Shown: in pieces, positions 39,213 through 50,300 of the stretch
How positions within the stretch are numbered: the first letter of the stretch is position 1
Layout: each line of letters starts with the position of its first letter
DNA from: Acinetobacter sp. XS-4
GTDB taxonomy: Bacteria; Pseudomonadota; Gammaproteobacteria; Pseudomonadales; Moraxellaceae
Direction of reading: 5' to 3'
Assembly (NCBI RefSeq): GCF_023920705.1
Contig: NZ_CP094657.1
Span: 3,844,001 to 3,908,000 of the forward strand
Length of the DNA stretch: 64,000 nucleotides
Translations under genes and position numbers: made by a program
The notes under the pieces: model-generated
What the model saw: only the letters and a program-made list of their open reading frames with translations
Database searches by the model: none
Told to the model about the DNA's origin: nothing

Positions 39213-39953
39213 TTAGAGCTGGTGAATCCGCTCTCTAAGCATAGATAAATGTCGACGGCTCACTGAAAGTCGTTCATCTAGTCCACGTAAACGAACCTGA
39301 TATTGCCCAGAGCTAACGAGCTCCAGTCCATCTAAATATGCAACTGCAACCAATGCATTTCGATGAATACGAATGAATTGATCTGCAAATTCGGTTTCAA
39401 GCTCTTTTAAAGTTTCATCAATTAATACACTGCCATTTTGATGACGCACCGTGACATATTTTTGATCGGCTAAAAAATAATAAATATTTTCAACAGGAAT
39501 CAGCTCAACCCCACGATAGGTTTTTGCAGCAATTTGATGTCGCTGTGTTTTTAGATCATGCAAAAAATCATGTTGTGGCAAGGCATTAAGCTGTGCTTGA
39601 GTAAGCTGAGTCAATTGACTAAAAACTTGTTCAAGTTCTTGAGGATCAATTGGTTTAAGAAGATAAGCTTGAGCTTGAGACTTAAATGCTTCCAATGCAT
39701 GTTGATCATAGGCCGTACAGAATACAATCGCAGGTCGAGGATGTAGCTGACTTATCTGTTCCGCACAGACAAGACCATTCATACCTGGCATTTGAATATC
39801 AAGTAAAATTACATCCGGTTGATGAAGCCGCGCCTGTTCCAAGGCTTCTTGTCCATGCTGAGCCGTTGATACAACTTCATGTCCCATCTTTGAAACTAAA
39901 CGTGATAATCGCTCCACTGCAAGTGGTTCGTCATCACAAATCAGCACCTTCAT
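39213..39953 (-). CDS. algR: LytTR-type response regulator (AlgR-like)
   Basis: The 246-residue protein has an N-terminal receiver domain with acidic pocket ICDDEP, phospho-acceptor Asp52 in LLDIQMPG, Thr in FCTAYD and Lys in LLKPID. The C-terminal LytTR DNA-binding domain includes RGVELIPVENIYYFLADQKYV and FIRIHRNALV. It pairs with the upstream kinase. AlgR in Pseudomonas controls twitching and exopolysaccharide; targets here are unknown. AGGAGG precedes the ATG. Confidence 0.88.
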   Translation of the reverse strand: MKVLICDDEPLAVERLSRLVSKMGHEVVSTAQHGQEALEQARLHQPDVILLDIQMPGMNGLVCAEQISQLHPRPAIVFCTAYDQHALEAFKSQAQAYLLKPIDPQELEQVFSQLTQLTQAQLNALPQHDFLHDLKTQRHQIAAKTYRGVELIPVENIYYFLADQKYVTVRHQNGSVLIDETLKELETEFADQFIRIHRNALVAVAYLDGLELVSSGQYQVRLRGLDERLSVSRRHLSMLRERIHQL

Positions 39954-40013
39954 TCATCCTCCTTGTCACCGTTAACTTGATCCATGTTTTTATGGTTAAC
40001 TCTGACTAACTTA

Positions 40014-41153
40014 TTATTTTGTTTGATATTGATAGCTCATAATGGTGGTATATAAGGTTTCACCTTTATAAACCTGAAATCTTACGGAACTCCCATAATA
40101 TGCTTTCAGGCGCTGTTTTACATTTTCAAGCGCGATTCCATGCCCTTTCCTTGAATTTATTGTATCGTCTGTATATGGGTTGGTAATGACTATACTGACC
40201 TGATTTTGCAATATTTCAACCAATACCCCTATGGTTGCCTTACCCATCATTGGTTCTACCCCATGAAAAATACTATTCTCTAACAAAGGTTGTAATGTCA
40301 ATAAAGGAATGGTGACCTGTTTCAGTTGCACAGGTGAAAGCTCGATTTTCCAATCTACTTTTAAACGCTCCCCCAAACGCACCTGCTCAATCATTAAATA
40401 TTGTTTACTCAGCTCAATTTCTTCATGCAGACTCACCAATTTCAATTCTTGGAAGCTGGCACGAAATAAACGTGACAGACTAATGAGCATGCTTTCTGCT
40501 TTATCTGGATCTATCGCAATTAAACTGACTACATTATTTAAACTATTAAATAAAAAATGAGGATGAATTCGCGCTTGCATAGCCTGAATACGGGCATTTA
40601 ATTCTGCATATTGCTGATGTAACCATTGTTCTCTGACATATAAATACCGTAAACAGAAAGCCCCGAGCAATATTCCATAGCTTAAATATAAAGGTACATT
40701 GGTAAAATAAATGCCCCAGTTCTGTGTCAAAGAAGCATGTTTATTTAAAAGACCAAACTGAAAAAAATTACTCATGAATGTGGTTAAAACAACAATACCT
40801 TGCAACATGACAAAGCCAATAACCAAGGCAAATTCTTGACGTAAACTGCTAAAAAAACCTTGAAAGCGTTCAACCAAGGCAAAAAATGACAATATAACCC
40901 AATTAATAAAAACGATGTATTGCAAAAGGCGTCCACCGCTTAATGCTTGCCAAGACTGCGCTTCAGCCAATGCCAAGACCAGTGCCAAAACATTACTTGC
41001 GATAATTAATTCGAATAAGTGTTGCCAACGCCCGTTTTTCGTAAAAAAATAGGAAGAATTTTGATTTCGGTATGCTGTAGGAAACAACTTTGTTTGTTGA
41101 GCTTCGGCAAGTGATATACTCTTTTTTATTTTACTGAGCCACCATGACCACAT
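40014..41153 (-). CDS. algZ: LytS/AlgZ-type membrane sensor kinase
   Basis: The 379-residue protein has four to five membrane helices (about residues 40-185), then the His_kinase domain with phospho-acceptor [13 protein letters not shown] and an ATP-binding domain ([30 protein letters not shown] region). It phosphorylates AlgR. The start is uncertain: ATG 41153 has AGGGGG about 8 bases upstream but overlaps the divergent argH ATG by 10 bases; an in-frame TTG at 41087 is the only nearby alternative. Synteny with argH and hemC matches Pseudomonas. Confidence 0.82.
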   Translation of the reverse strand: MWSWWLSKIKKSISLAEAQQTKLFPTAYRNQNSSYFFTKNGRWQHLFELIIASNVLALVLALAEAQSWQALSGGRLLQYIVFINWVILSFFALVERFQGFFSSLRQEFALVIGFVMLQGIVVLTTFMSNFFQFGLLNKHASLTQNWGIYFTNVPLYLSYGILLGAFCLRYLYVREQWLHQQYAELNARIQAMQARIHPHFLFNSLNNVVSLIAIDPDKAESMLISLSRLFRASFQELKLVSLHEEIELSKQYLMIEQVRLGERLKVDWKIELSPVQLKQVTIPLLTLQPLLENSIFHGVEPMMGKATIGVLVEILQNQVSIVITNPYTDDTINSRKGHGIALENVKQRLKAYYGSSVRFQVYKGETLYTTIMSYQYQTK

Positions 41154-42577
41154 CTTCAAATCCCCCTAATTCAGTAACCCCAGACCAAACCTCAGGTATG
41201 TGGGGTGGTCGTTTTTCTGAAGCGACGGATGCTTTTGTAGCCGAATTTACCGCCTCTGTTCAGTTTGACCAGCGTTTTTATAAACAAGACATCGCGGGTT
41301 CCATTGCGCATGCTACCATGCTTGCGAAAGTTGGCGTACTCACAGAAGCAGAACGCGATGACATTATTGAAGGTTTAAACACCATTCGCTCAGAAATTGA
41401 GGCTGGTACCTTTGAGTGGCGCATCGATCTTGAAGATGTTCACATGAACATTGAATCACGTTTGACTCAACGTATTGGCATTACAGGTAAAAAACTACAT
41501 ACAGGTCGTAGCCGTAACGATCAGGTTGCAACCGATATTCGTCTTTACCTACGCGACGAAATTGATGATATTTTAAAATTATTAGAACGCTTACAAAAAG
41601 GCTTGTTAGGCTTGGCTGCCAAAAATGTAAATGCAATTATGCCGGGCTTCACACACTTACAAACTGCTCAGCCTGTGACTTTCGGCCACCACTTACTGGC
41701 TTGGTTTGAAATGTTAATTCGTGACACTGAACGTCTTCAAGATTGTCGTAAGCGCGTTAACCGTATGCCGCTTGGTTCAGCTGCACTTGCTGGTACAACC
41801 TACCCGATTGACCGCCCTTACACAGCGGAACTGTTAGGTTTTGAAGCTGTATCTGAAAACTCACTTGATGCAGTATCTGACCGTGACTTTGCAATTGAGT
41901 TTAACGCAGCTGCTGCACTGATCATGATGCATTTATCACGTATGTCTGAAGAGCTAATCCTTTGGGCTTCTGCACAGTTCAAATTTGTGAATATTCCCGA
42001 CCGCTTCTGTACTGGTTCTTCAATCATGCCACAGAAGAAAAATCCGGATGTTCCTGAACTTATTCGTGGTAAATCAGGCCGTGTATTTGGTGACTTAATT
42101 AGCTTACTTACGCTCATGAAAGGTCAACCATTGGCGTACAACAAAGATAACCAAGAAGATAAAGAACCTTTATTTGATGCAATCGATACGGTTCGTGGTT
42201 CACTCATGGCTTTCGCAGATATGATTCCTGCATTGGTTCCAAATATTGAAATCATGCGTGAAGCTGCACTTCGCGGATTCTCAACAGCAACCGATCTTGC
42301 TGACTACCTAGTGAAAAAAGGCGTTGCGTTCCGTGATGCTCATGAAATTGTAGGTAAAGCTGTTGCATTAGGTGTTGCTGAAGAAAAAGATTTATCTGAG
42401 TTAACACTTGAGCAATTACAACAATTCTCTGACTTAATTACAGCAGATGTATTTGATAAAGCCTTAACACTAGAAGCTTCTGTAAATGCACGTGATCATA
42501 TTGGCGGAACTTCACCAAAACAGGTTGAAGCTGCGATTGCCCGTGCCCATACACGTTTAGAACAGTTATACGCTTAA
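41144..42577 (+). CDS. argH: argininosuccinate lyase
   Basis: The 477-residue protein catalyses the last arginine step, splitting argininosuccinate into arginine and fumarate. The family signature [12 protein letters not shown] near residues 290-301 carries the catalytic Ser. [13 protein letters not shown] and [10 protein letters not shown] are also conserved. A short Ser/Pro/Thr-rich N-terminal extension precedes MWGGRF. A possible -10 (TATACT) lies about 28 bases before the ATG. Confidence 0.97.
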   Translation: MTTSSNPPNSVTPDQTSGMWGGRFSEATDAFVAEFTASVQFDQRFYKQDIAGSIAHATMLAKVGVLTEAERDDIIEGLNTIRSEIEAGTFEWRIDLEDVHMNIESRLTQRIGITGKKLHTGRSRNDQVATDIRLYLRDEIDDILKLLERLQKGLLGLAAKNVNAIMPGFTHLQTAQPVTFGHHLLAWFEMLIRDTERLQDCRKRVNRMPLGSAALAGTTYPIDRPYTAELLGFEAVSENSLDAVSDRDFAIEFNAAAALIMMHLSRMSEELILWASAQFKFVNIPDRFCTGSSIMPQKKNPDVPELIRGKSGRVFGDLISLLTLMKGQPLAYNKDNQEDKEPLFDAIDTVRGSLMAFADMIPALVPNIEIMREAALRGFSTATDLADYLVKKGVAFRDAHEIVGKAVALGVAEEKDLSELTLEQLQQFSDLITADVFDKALTLEASVNARDHIGGTSPKQVEAAIARAHTRLEQLYA

Positions 42578-42586
42578 GGATAAATC

Positions 42587-42856
42587 ATGAGTCGACAAGT
42601 ATTTTGCCGCAAATATCAAAAGGAAATGGAAGGTCTAGACTTTGCTCCTTTTCCGGGTGCTAAAGGCCAAGATTTTTTTGAAAATGTTTCTAAGCAAGCA
42701 TGGCAAGAATGGTTACAACACCAAACTACGCTGATTAATGAAAAACGCTTAAACGTGTTTGAACCAGATGCGAAGAAGTTCCTTGAAGAACAACGTGAGA
42801 AGTTCTTTAATAATGATGAAAGCGTAGAAAAAGCTGAAGGCTGGAAACCAGAATAA
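42587..42856 (+). CDS. yggX: YggX-type Fe(II) trafficking / oxidative damage protection protein
   Basis: The 89-residue cytoplasmic protein begins [24 protein letters not shown], the diagnostic start of the YggX family with the redox-relevant Cys7. It ends with a helical tail ([17 protein letters not shown]). Relatives protect Fe-S proteins from oxidants. It lies 9 bases after argH and is probably co-transcribed. Confidence 0.93.
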   Translation: MSRQVFCRKYQKEMEGLDFAPFPGAKGQDFFENVSKQAWQEWLQHQTTLINEKRLNVFEPDAKKFLEEQREKFFNNDESVEKAEGWKPE

Positions 42857-42883
42857 TCCGTTTGTTCTAGCTCATTTATCATT

Positions 42884-42920
42884 AAAAAGGCAGGTCTATA
42901 TACATAGACCTGCCTTTTTT
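42884..42920. terminator. terminator of argH-yggX
   Basis: AAGGCAGGTCTAT pairs perfectly with ATAGACCTGCCTT across ATAC, between A and T runs, 28 bases after the yggX stop. Confidence 0.9.
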
Positions 42921-43057
42921 TACGTGAAACTTACACAAGCATAAAAAGCCTTACATAGAGCGAACAGGACTCTACATGACATCAAAAAGCCAAGAACTTA
43001 ATATCAATTTATAGCAAGAAGAGCACGATCCCTGTCGTGTTTATGCATTTGATTTTC

Positions 43058-43095
43058 TGTCCTGAACTTCCCCCCAAAGTTCGGGACATTTTTTT
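43058..43095 (+). terminator. orphan rightward terminator between yggX and phoU
   Basis: A 12-bp stem TGTCCTGAACTT/AAGTTCGGGACA (one G-T) has a C-rich loop and seven T residues. The yggX transcript already ends at 42920 and no rightward ORF lies between, so a short RNA may end here. It is within the 305-base gap 42857-43161. Confidence 0.8.
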
Positions 43096-43114
43096 ATTTA
43101 TTATTTTTAAAAAT

Positions 43115-43145
43115 AAAAAAGCCTTGTTTTAAACAAGGCTTTTAA
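43115..43145 (-). terminator. terminator of phoU
   Basis: AAGCCTTGTTT and AAACAAGGCTT form an almost continuous palindrome between A and T runs, 17 bases after the phoU stop on the minus strand. Confidence 0.85.
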
Positions 43146-43161
43146 ATATTTCAGCTCAAAA

Positions 43162-43884
43162 TTACTTTTCGTGAACTTTAGCTTCAATTTCTTCAATTTT
43201 AGTATGACGAGCATCAAAGCCTTTTGCCATATAAATGACTTGCTCAGCAATGTTACGTGCATGATCCCCAATACGCTCTAAAGAACGTAGAACCCACATA
43301 ACATTAATAACACGTGCAATATGGCGTGGATCTTCAATCATATAGGTCATTAATGTACGCGTTGCTGACTGATATTCACGGTCAATGTCAGCATCAGCTA
43401 AAAGCACACGCAAAGCTTGGTCTGCATCTAAACGTGCAAAAGCATCAAGTGCATCATGAATCATGACACGAACCTGATTACCAATATGACGTGTTTCCAT
43501 GTAGCCACGAGGCGAACCACCCTCTTCACAAAGGTTCTGCGCAATACGGGCAATTTTTGCAGCTTCGTCACCAATACGCTCAAGGTCAGTATTGGCTTTG
43601 CTCATGGCAATAACCATACGCAAGTCAATCGCTGCTGGATGACGACGCGCCAAAATTAGCGTCAAGCCTTCATCAATATCACGTTCATATTGATTGACTG
43701 CATTATCTTTAAATTGAACATCAATCGCTAAATTAGCGTCGGTATCAAGTAAAGAATGAATTGCATTAGCGACCTGTTGTTCGACCAAGCCACCCATGGT
43801 CATAAACTTTGTGTTTACATCTTGCAAATCTTCATTAAATTGAGAAGAAATATGATGGGTTAACACCGGATTACTTGGACTCAA
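43162..43884 (-). CDS. phoU: phosphate signalling regulator PhoU
   Basis: The 240-residue all-helical protein has two PhoU repeats, each with the metal-binding E/DxxxD pattern: NTDLERIGDEAAKIARI near 75-91 and LERIGDHARNIAEQ near 210. It connects the Pst transporter to PhoR and limits phosphate uptake. The pst genes are not adjacent. The start is TTG 43884: GGAGG lies 6 bases upstream, giving a length close to the usual 241; the frame to 43929 has no support. Confidence 0.93.
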   Translation of the reverse strand: MSPSNPVLTHHISSQFNEDLQDVNTKFMTMGGLVEQQVANAIHSLLDTDANLAIDVQFKDNAVNQYERDIDEGLTLILARRHPAAIDLRMVIAMSKANTDLERIGDEAAKIARIAQNLCEEGGSPRGYMETRHIGNQVRVMIHDALDAFARLDADQALRVLLADADIDREYQSATRTLMTYMIEDPRHIARVINVMWVLRSLERIGDHARNIAEQVIYMAKGFDARHTKIEEIEAKVHEK

Positions 43885-43990
43885 GGGAAGCCTCCAATAT
43901 GATGGCGCAGGAATAAAATGATTGAGCATTAGAACACAGCAATCATTAAGTTTTTATGACAAAATTAAATTTCAGATAAAAGCATTTTTA

Positions 43991-45337
43991 TTACTGATAA
44001 GTTAACCAGCTATTAAGCTCAACCAGATCTTTTTCACCTAACTGACCTACCGCAGCTTTTAAACGAAGTACATTCAATAAATAGTCATATTGAGCATTAA
44101 GATAATCCTGTTTTGCCGAAAAAGCATTACGCTGCGCCAATAAAACATCAACCATACTTTTTAAGCCTTCGTTATAGCTCGCTTTCGAGGCTTGAGAAAC
44201 TAAAGAAGATGAATCCATTGCAGCTTTTCTTGCTTCGAGTTTGGCTTGGTCTGTATCGACCTGCATAAATGCACTTTTCACATCGACATTGGCACGGCGG
44301 ATGGCTGCATCAAGTTGAGCCTGAGCTTTACTGGCTTCGACAGTCGCTTTTTTAATTGATGTTCGAGTACGCCCGCCATTAAATAAATTCCAGTTCATTT
44401 CTACCCCAACCTGATCAAATTTTCCGTCAGTGGAAATAAGAGTCTCTGGGGTCTGTTTGGTATAACCATAGCTCGCCACAGCATCTATTTGAGGATAAAG
44501 CGCGGCTTTTTCTACACGGCGCTGATCTTCACTATATTGTTGCTGTAAACGGGCTTGCTGGATCTTTAGATTTTTTTGCTGGGCCAAAGAAGTCCAATCA
44601 TTAAGTTCTGCTGGATAAGGCTTTTGAAAACTAAAGTCACTTCGCAATACAGCAAGTTTATCTTGATAAGAACCTATATATTCAGAAAGCTGTTCTTGGG
44701 CTAAAAGTAATTGAACATTGGTTGAAATACGATTGGCTCTAGCATTTTGGTATTGAGCATTTGCTTCACTCACATCACTCCGTGCAACCAAACCTTCTTT
44801 GAGTTTGGCATTCATCATATTCAGCTGCTCAAGCAAAGCCTTTTCTTCTTGTAGGTATGCAACACTCAGAGCCTGCTGACGCAACACATTAAAATAGGCT
44901 TCTGCTACATTTAAAACATGATCTTGTTTTTGCAGTCTTAAGGTGATTTCACTTAAGGCAACTGAAGTTTTAACTTGTTTATAACCTTCCCAAGCGTCCA
45001 TTCGAAATAATGGCTGACGTGCAGTTAAGGTCGCTTGCCGAGTCGTTGACGTGTTACTCACCAAAGCATCTGAAAGACCTTCCTGGTCAACACCCGGAAA
45101 GTTTGAACGCTTTACAGTTTGTCGATTACGGGTAATGTTTCCAGACAGTGTAACGGTGGGTAATAACGCTCCTGTTGCCAAGCCTAAATTAAGTTGATCT
45201 GCTTCAAATTGTTGTTGATTGGCTTGCCATGTCGGATCATTTTGTTTTGCGCGCTCATAAGTCTCAACCAAATCTAGAGCAAAACTCGAAGATGCAAAGC
45301 TCCAAAGGCCAACAGCGACCATTAATTTTATTTTCAT
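43991..45337 (-). CDS. tolC: TolC-family outer-membrane channel
   Basis: The 448-residue protein has a signal peptide (LMVAVGLWSFASSSFA) followed by LDLVETYERAKQNDPTWQA, the TolC N-terminus. Two OEP repeats follow, with VAEAYFNVLRQQALS near 140 and VDTDQAKLEARKAAMDSSSL near 350. It is the outer-membrane exit duct for drug pumps and type I secretion. The A. baumannii TolC homolog has been called AbuO; this may be that gene. It is transcribed alone. Confidence 0.9.
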   Translation of the reverse strand: MKIKLMVAVGLWSFASSSFALDLVETYERAKQNDPTWQANQQQFEADQLNLGLATGALLPTVTLSGNITRNRQTVKRSNFPGVDQEGLSDALVSNTSTTRQATLTARQPLFRMDAWEGYKQVKTSVALSEITLRLQKQDHVLNVAEAYFNVLRQQALSVAYLQEEKALLEQLNMMNAKLKEGLVARSDVSEANAQYQNARANRISTNVQLLLAQEQLSEYIGSYQDKLAVLRSDFSFQKPYPAELNDWTSLAQQKNLKIQQARLQQQYSEDQRRVEKAALYPQIDAVASYGYTKQTPETLISTDGKFDQVGVEMNWNLFNGGRTRTSIKKATVEASKAQAQLDAAIRRANVDVKSAFMQVDTDQAKLEARKAAMDSSSLVSQASKASYNEGLKSMVDVLLAQRNAFSAKQDYLNAQYDYLLNVLRLKAAVGQLGEKDLVELNSWLTYQ

Positions 45338-45416
45338 TGTTCAAATCAACGATAAAACTTGCCTTTAAGACTAAGAAAAATTCGAATCAAACTCAAGCCA
45401 TTAAAAGTTTTAGTTT

Positions 45417-46322
45417 TTAAGCGTTCTCGGTTTTTGACAATATTAAAATACAAATAAAAATCAAAAACATGCCTATCCAACCCAACCATGAAACATGCTC
45501 ACCTACCAACACAATGGCAAAAATCGCAGCAACTAAAGGTTCAAATAAAGTTAAGGTCGTTGCTTTACTGGCATTTACTGTTTTTAGTCCAAAACCAAAA
45601 AGTAAATAGCCCAAAAACATAGGAATCAGCATCATATAACCAGCAACAAGTAAATTGGTTGAGCTTTGTAATAACCCACCACCTGTAACCAGCAAAGTAG
45701 GAAGCAAAATAACTGCCCCTCCCCCCATAATCATGCCCATTGCAGCTTTAGAGGCAACACCCCGATCTATTAATCTTTTTGCAGCCCATGAATAAAGCGA
45801 ATAAGTTGTAGCTGCGACAAGCCCAAGAAAAATACCGAAGTATTTATTCCATTGATTTGCACTATCTAGAACCGCATGACTTTCACCCATCGACAACATT
45901 GTTACGCCAAGCACACCGCAAAGAAAACTTAGAAACCAGATGGCGGACAAAGCTTTGCGATCAAAAAATCGCTCTAAAATTGCTGCGATCAGTGGAGCAG
46001 AACCAATTGAAACCACGGTGCCAATCGTAATACCTGCATAATGCATTGAAGAATAAAAAGCCAAAGGATAAATACCAACAGCCGCCACACCCAAAAGCAG
46101 TATTAAAAGATTTTCCCTTATAAATTGTCGGTTTTCACGTATCGCTCTTGATGCAACCAAAGCTTGTAAAAGACCACCTCCGCCCATCGCTACGGCACCA
46201 ATAGCGAGTGGGCCAAGTGTCGGTGCAAATGCGGCCGCTGTACCTGTTGTTCCCCACAAAACGGAAGCAACTAAAATCGCAATTGTGCCCCCATAACTAC
46301 TATTTTTAATGAGGCTAATCAT
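45417..46322 (-). CDS. EamA/DMT-family transporter
   Basis: The 301-residue inner-membrane protein has ten hydrophobic helices in two EamA repeats: the first starts GGTIAILVASVLWGTTGTAAA, the second near residue 155 (FGIFLGLVAATTYSLYSWAAKR). EamA proteins usually export metabolites or amino acids; the substrate is unknown. Its ATG lies inside the 3' end of the TetR gene (8-base overlap), so the two are translationally coupled and the regulator probably governs it. Confidence 0.88.
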   Translation of the reverse strand: MISLIKNSSYGGTIAILVASVLWGTTGTAAAFAPTLGPLAIGAVAMGGGGLLQALVASRAIRENRQFIRENLLILLLGVAAVGIYPLAFYSSMHYAGITIGTVVSIGSAPLIAAILERFFDRKALSAIWFLSFLCGVLGVTMLSMGESHAVLDSANQWNKYFGIFLGLVAATTYSLYSWAAKRLIDRGVASKAAMGMIMGGGAVILLPTLLVTGGGLLQSSTNLLVAGYMMLIPMFLGYLLFGFGLKTVNASKATTLTLFEPLVAAIFAIVLVGEHVSWLGWIGMFLIFICILILSKTENA

Positions 46323-46896
46323 GTGGGCATTCTCTACTTAAAATATCTTCTGCCATTTGCTTTGCTAATAGAAGTTGACGACTGTTACCTTCTAACCCTG
46401 CTCTTGCCATAGAACCCTCTAAAAGAAAAGAAAGCTGCGTCGCCACATAGTTAATCCGCTGTGAGTCTGGTATCAATTTTTTTAAATGCTCAGCAACAAT
46501 AGCCTCGACTTCTTCTTTATGTTGTCTTACCGAACTTCGCCCTGCACTATTCGCAGGAAACTCAGCCGCAGCATTCAACAACCCGCAACCTCGAAAGCCT
46601 TTTTCATAGGCAAATTCTGCATGGTCTTGATAGGCATCAAACACGGCCAAGATAGCGTCTTTAGCTGTTTTTATTTTTTCTAGACGCTTTTGGTAGAGAT
46701 CAAGCCATTCTTGATGACGCGCAGCAATGTAGGCATCGACAAGCTCGCCTTTTGAAGAAAAATTATTATAAAGCGACATCTTAGCAACATCTGCTTTAGC
46801 CGTAACAGAGTTAATTCCTGTTGCAGTAATGCCATCGTTATAAAACAAAGTTGCAGCAGCATCGAGAATTTTCTGTCTTGCAGATTTATCATTCAT
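46315..46896 (-). CDS. TetR/AcrR-family transcriptional regulator
   Basis: The 193-residue protein has an N-terminal helix-turn-helix (ILDAAATLFYNDGITATGINSVTAKADVAKMSLYNNFSSK split over residues 10-48) of TetR type and a C-terminal ligand domain with FRGCGLLNAAAEFP, as in the YcdC/NemR-like side of the family. A palindrome 11 bases upstream of its ATG is a good own-operator. It heads a two-gene operon with the EamA transporter; the inducing ligand is unknown. Confidence 0.9.
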   Translation of the reverse strand: MNDKSARQKILDAAATLFYNDGITATGINSVTAKADVAKMSLYNNFSSKGELVDAYIAARHQEWLDLYQKRLEKIKTAKDAILAVFDAYQDHAEFAYEKGFRGCGLLNAAAEFPANSAGRSSVRQHKEEVEAIVAEHLKKLIPDSQRINYVATQLSFLLEGSMARAGLEGNSRQLLLAKQMAEDILSRECPHD

Positions 46897-46906
46897 AGCT
46901 TTACTA

Positions 46907-46928
46907 TTAAGTAGACCGATCTACCTAA
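46907..46928. promoter_or_regulatory. predicted TetR operator
   Basis: The palindrome TTAAGTAGACCGATCTAC plus CTAA has core GTAGA-CCGA-TCTAC, with arms extending to TTA/TAA. It resembles the TAGACCGGTCTA-type sites of TetR-family repressors and lies 11 bases upstream of the regulator start. Confidence 0.7.
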
Positions 46929-47007
46929 TAATAAAGATTTCTAACAATGATGCAATCTTTTTCCGAGTTATAATTTGAGCAATGTTCACTTCGATAAAAA
47001 TATAATC

Positions 47008-48090
47008 ATGAAAAAAGTTCTAATGATGAGTATGTGCAGCGCACTACTTTTAGCTGGATGTAATAAAACATCAGAGCAAAATCAGGCTGTATCTAAAGAG
47101 CAAAAATCAACAGAGCAAAAGGCCACTCAAAAACAAGACAGTAGTTGCTTACAAATTATGGTAGCTATGCACACGATTAATCAAAACAGTAAAATAGAAG
47201 ACTTAAATCAAATTAATGAAAAGCTTAAAACCTGTGTTCCTTCGTTAAAAAATGATGAACAGCTTAAGCTAATTGATGCATCAACAGCCATGTATCAACG
47301 TTTTATTAAACAAGACTACACTGAAAAAACAGGTAGAGCGTTTGAAGCTTTTGGCTATGCTGTTTTAGAACATAAACAGCAAAACCTTAAAAAGGTAATT
47401 CAAAGTCAGAAAAAGCTCTTCGACCAACTGAGCTCACGTGATCAATATTTACTTCAACATGAAGGCCAAGCCTATATTGAACTTCTCTATCAAGGCGAAG
47501 GCATGTTCACCTATCGACGTCAGCCAAACTATTTAGTTGATGTTTTTTCTAAAGCCTTACCTGCTGACCAAAAAGAGTTCTTAACTCGTATGGCGAAAGA
47601 CAATCAAAATATTTTTTATAACGATGGTGCGTTGGCTATTTCTTGGAAAGAGCTCACTGAACGTGCATTATTTTGGGAAAAATTTATTCAAAAATATCCA
47701 AAAAGCCACTTTATTGGTGATGCAAAACTGCTCTTTAACGAATATCGCTATTTTATTTTCTTTGGTCTAGATAACACCCCTGTTTCAGATGAATATGCAC
47801 CGAACACATGGTTTGATAAAGATGCACTTCAACAAATTCAATTTCTGTCTACACAAAATCAGTCGAGTTTAACGAAACCTGCCGAGCAATTTCTTAAATT
47901 TATTGCCACGCCTGTAGAAGAGCGTAATAAGCAATTTAAAATAGATTTAACTGATAAGAATGGCGATAAAAAATCAAATTATCAGATGACTCATGAACAA
48001 CTTGAGCAGCTATTAAAATTAGACTCCCCATGGAACACTGAAGTCTATCGTGACTGCCATATAGATGCTGTTTGTATAGATACAAATTGA
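47008..48090 (+). CDS. hypothetical lipoprotein
   Basis: The 360-residue protein is not recognised. The leader MKKVLMMSMCSALLLAGC has lipobox LAGC at residues 15-18, followed by a Gln/Ser/Thr/Lys-rich linker. The mature domain is helical and charged, with paired cysteines far apart (near 45, 71 and the C-terminal CHIDAVC). I start at ATG 47008; the upstream TTG at 46975 would put residues before the signal peptide. It lies between the TetR regulator and thiC with no evident partner. Confidence 0.7.
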   Translation: MKKVLMMSMCSALLLAGCNKTSEQNQAVSKEQKSTEQKATQKQDSSCLQIMVAMHTINQNSKIEDLNQINEKLKTCVPSLKNDEQLKLIDASTAMYQRFIKQDYTEKTGRAFEAFGYAVLEHKQQNLKKVIQSQKKLFDQLSSRDQYLLQHEGQAYIELLYQGEGMFTYRRQPNYLVDVFSKALPADQKEFLTRMAKDNQNIFYNDGALAISWKELTERALFWEKFIQKYPKSHFIGDAKLLFNEYRYFIFFGLDNTPVSDEYAPNTWFDKDALQQIQFLSTQNQSSLTKPAEQFLKFIATPVEERNKQFKIDLTDKNGDKKSNYQMTHEQLEQLLKLDSPWNTEVYRDCHIDAVCIDTN

Positions 48091-48127
48091 CAATGCCACC
48101 CAACCTAAAACATGTTAGTCTGTAAAT

Positions 48128-48249
48128 CGCTTGACGGAGCGCGAGTAATAACTCGCTGAGATTGTGTAAATTTTGTGTTATCGCAACACAAGTTTGAACA
48201 TGAGTACCGTTGAACCTGATCAGGTTAAGACCTGCGTAGGAATCAAGCC
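48128..48249 (+). promoter_or_regulatory. TPP riboswitch upstream of thiC
   Basis: The THI element has CTGAGA at 48156-48161, the conserved ACCTGATCAGGTT at 48214-48226 and TGCGTAGGAA at 48233-48242, closed by P1 CTTGA (48130-48134) with TCAAG (48243-48247). A variable P3 arm lies near 48165-48200. It binds thiamine pyrophosphate and represses thiC. An 8-bp hairpin (48271-48291) and a P1 mimic (48312-48320) lie between it and the gene. Confidence 0.95.
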
Positions 48250-48317
48250 ATCTGAAAACTTAAGCCTTAAATTTATCTCGTAAAGATAAATCCGCCATCG
48301 TTTTTGGTCGTGCTTGA

Positions 48318-50225
<1,908 letters not shown>

Positions 50226-50300
50226 ATATTCAAAAAAAACACTTGCCTAGCTATGATTCTCGGTTAGGATGAAATAAATAGATTTCGTCCTGATCGAATC

